NCBI GenBank assembly: GCA_022340755.1
Contig: JAJDNI010000312.1
Location: 1-35,513 of the forward strand
Length of the DNA stretch: 35,513 nucleotides
From: Gemmatimonadota bacterium
GTDB lineage: Bacteria > Gemmatimonadota > Gemmatimonadetes > Longimicrobiales > Gaopeijiaceae
Direction of reading: 5' to 3'
The translations under genes were made by a program, and so were the position numbers. Under the pieces are notes generated by a model. That model was not told where the DNA came from, made no database searches, and saw nothing but the letters and a program-made list of their open reading frames with translations. Positions 34,803 through 35,513 of this stretch are shown one piece after another (positions within the stretch are counted from its first letter, which is position 1; each line of letters begins with the position of its first letter).

Positions 34803-35513
34803 TCAGCGAAGCCGATTGCTCGTGGAGTCGGGTGTGACGGGGAGGGCCGCCGCGCCGTCGATGCCCAGGACGCCCCCGTCGTGGGCGAGCTGCGCCAGGG
34901 CGAGGAGCCAGCTCCAACGAGCCTGGCTCTGCTGGGCCCGCGCGTTGGCCAGTGCCTGCTGCGCCGTGAGTAGGTCCAGGATCGTGCCTACGCCTTCCTG
35001 GTATCGCCCCTGCGCCACCTGCTCGGACTGCTCGGCGCTGGCCAGCAGGTCGTCGGTGGTGTGCACCCGCTGGGTGGCGGTCTGCAGCGCGTAGTAGGAG
35101 GTGAATACCTGCTGGATCACCTGCTGCCGCAGGCCGGCCGCCTGCGCCTCCGCCGTCCGGGCGCGGTCCTCCGCGGCCCGATTCGCGTAGGTCCGGGCGT
35201 ACCCCGTGAAGATCGGGAAGGAGAGTCCGAGGGAGAACGAGTAGCTTCCGCCACTGAACTGCGAGACGTCCGAGATCACACGCGAGCCGTTTCCGCTCAG
35301 GGTGACGCTCGGCAACCCGCCGGCGCGAGTCGCTCGCGCCGAGGCGTAGGCCTGCCGTGCCCGTGCCTCGGCCGCGGACAGATCCGGGCGGGCGCGCACG
35401 GCCCGGGCGATGAGAGAATCGACGCTCTCCGAGACCGCGCCGACCGGCGTGTCCGTAGGGGGAGGCGCCACGTCGAAGGGGATGTTCGCGGGCAGGCCCA
35501 TGGCCACCGCCAT
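34803..35513 (-). CDS. TolC-like outer-membrane efflux protein, partial (C-terminal part)
   Basis: The 236 visible residues are the C-terminal half of an OEP/TolC family channel; the N-terminus lies beyond the right edge, so the Met at 35513 is not the start. Visible are an RPDLSAAEARARQAYASARATRAGGLPSVTLSG segment, a strand region (SYSFSLGLSFPIF) and two long coiled helices with the family motif RYQEGVGTILDLLTAQQALANARAQ near the end. It forms the trimeric outer-membrane duct of the efflux system and is the first visible gene of the TolC-adaptor-RND operon. Confidence 0.93.
   Translation of the reverse strand: MAVAMGLPANIPFDVAPPPTDTPVGAVSESVDSLIARAVRARPDLSAAEARARQAYASARATRAGGLPSVTLSGNGSRVISDVSQFSGGSYSFSLGLSFPIFTGYARTYANRAAEDRARTAEAQAAGLRQQVIQQVFTSYYALQTATQRVHTTDDLLASAEQSEQVAQGRYQEGVGTILDLLTAQQALANARAQQSQARWSWLLALAQLAHDGGVLGIDGAAALPVTPDSTSNRLR

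Noticed and set aside
1-35513. CRISPR array, tRNA, rRNA, transposon or prophage
   Set aside because: No regularly spaced repeats, no cloverleaf or rRNA-like segment, and no transposase, integrase or phage gene among the recognised proteins.

Overview
This is a high-GC chromosomal window with short gaps, several 4-nt ATGA/GTGA stop-start overlaps and many exported proteins. The set of secreted enzymes (a large BNR/sortilin-like repeat protein, an M1 peptidase beside two M16 peptidases, an amidohydrolase, a beta-lactamase-fold hydrolase), together with glycine-zipper and two-helix small membrane proteins, fits a Gram-negative of the Gemmatimonadota, or less likely Acidobacteriota. That placement is inferred from gene content; no marker gene is present. 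I see no rRNA, tRNA, CRISPR array, transposase or phage gene.

Left third (1-12.4 kb): a partial exported glycine-zipper protein at the edge, the BNR-repeat protein and a six-helix sensor histidine kinase, all on the minus strand. Next come an outer-membrane-barrel-like protein (+), a fused acetylglutamate kinase/GNAT protein of the vertebrate-like NAGS type (-), and a plus-strand run of a CcdC-like membrane protein, an exported amidohydrolase and an UlaG-like metallo-hydrolase. An aldo/keto reductase (-) follows. The upstream regions of the BNR gene and the kinase share a two-part motif with identical 19-nt spacing.

Middle (12.4-19 kb): a PhoU-like DUF47 protein and a PiT phosphate permease form a phosphate-uptake pair, preceded by three 11-bp direct repeats that look like a Pho box. 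Then come a luciferase-like flavin monooxygenase (-), a serine hydrolase (+), an OsmC-family protein (-) and a lipoprotein with two cupredoxin-like domains (-), which ends at a 19-bp perfect hairpin.

Right half (19-35.5 kb), almost all minus strand: a peptidase cluster (M1, M16 with HxxEH, M16 without it); a three-gene coupled unit (membrane coiled-coil protein, Tat-exported clan GH-D glycosidase-like protein, HXXEE membrane protein); a small plus-strand lipoprotein; an ECF sigma factor between two unrecognised membrane proteins; and a TolC/adaptor/RND tripartite efflux operon running off the right edge.

Most genes belong to known families. The parts least explained by known families are the GH-D/HXXEE/coiled-coil operon, the ECF sigma cassette, the tandem-cupredoxin lipoprotein and the shared two-part upstream motif.
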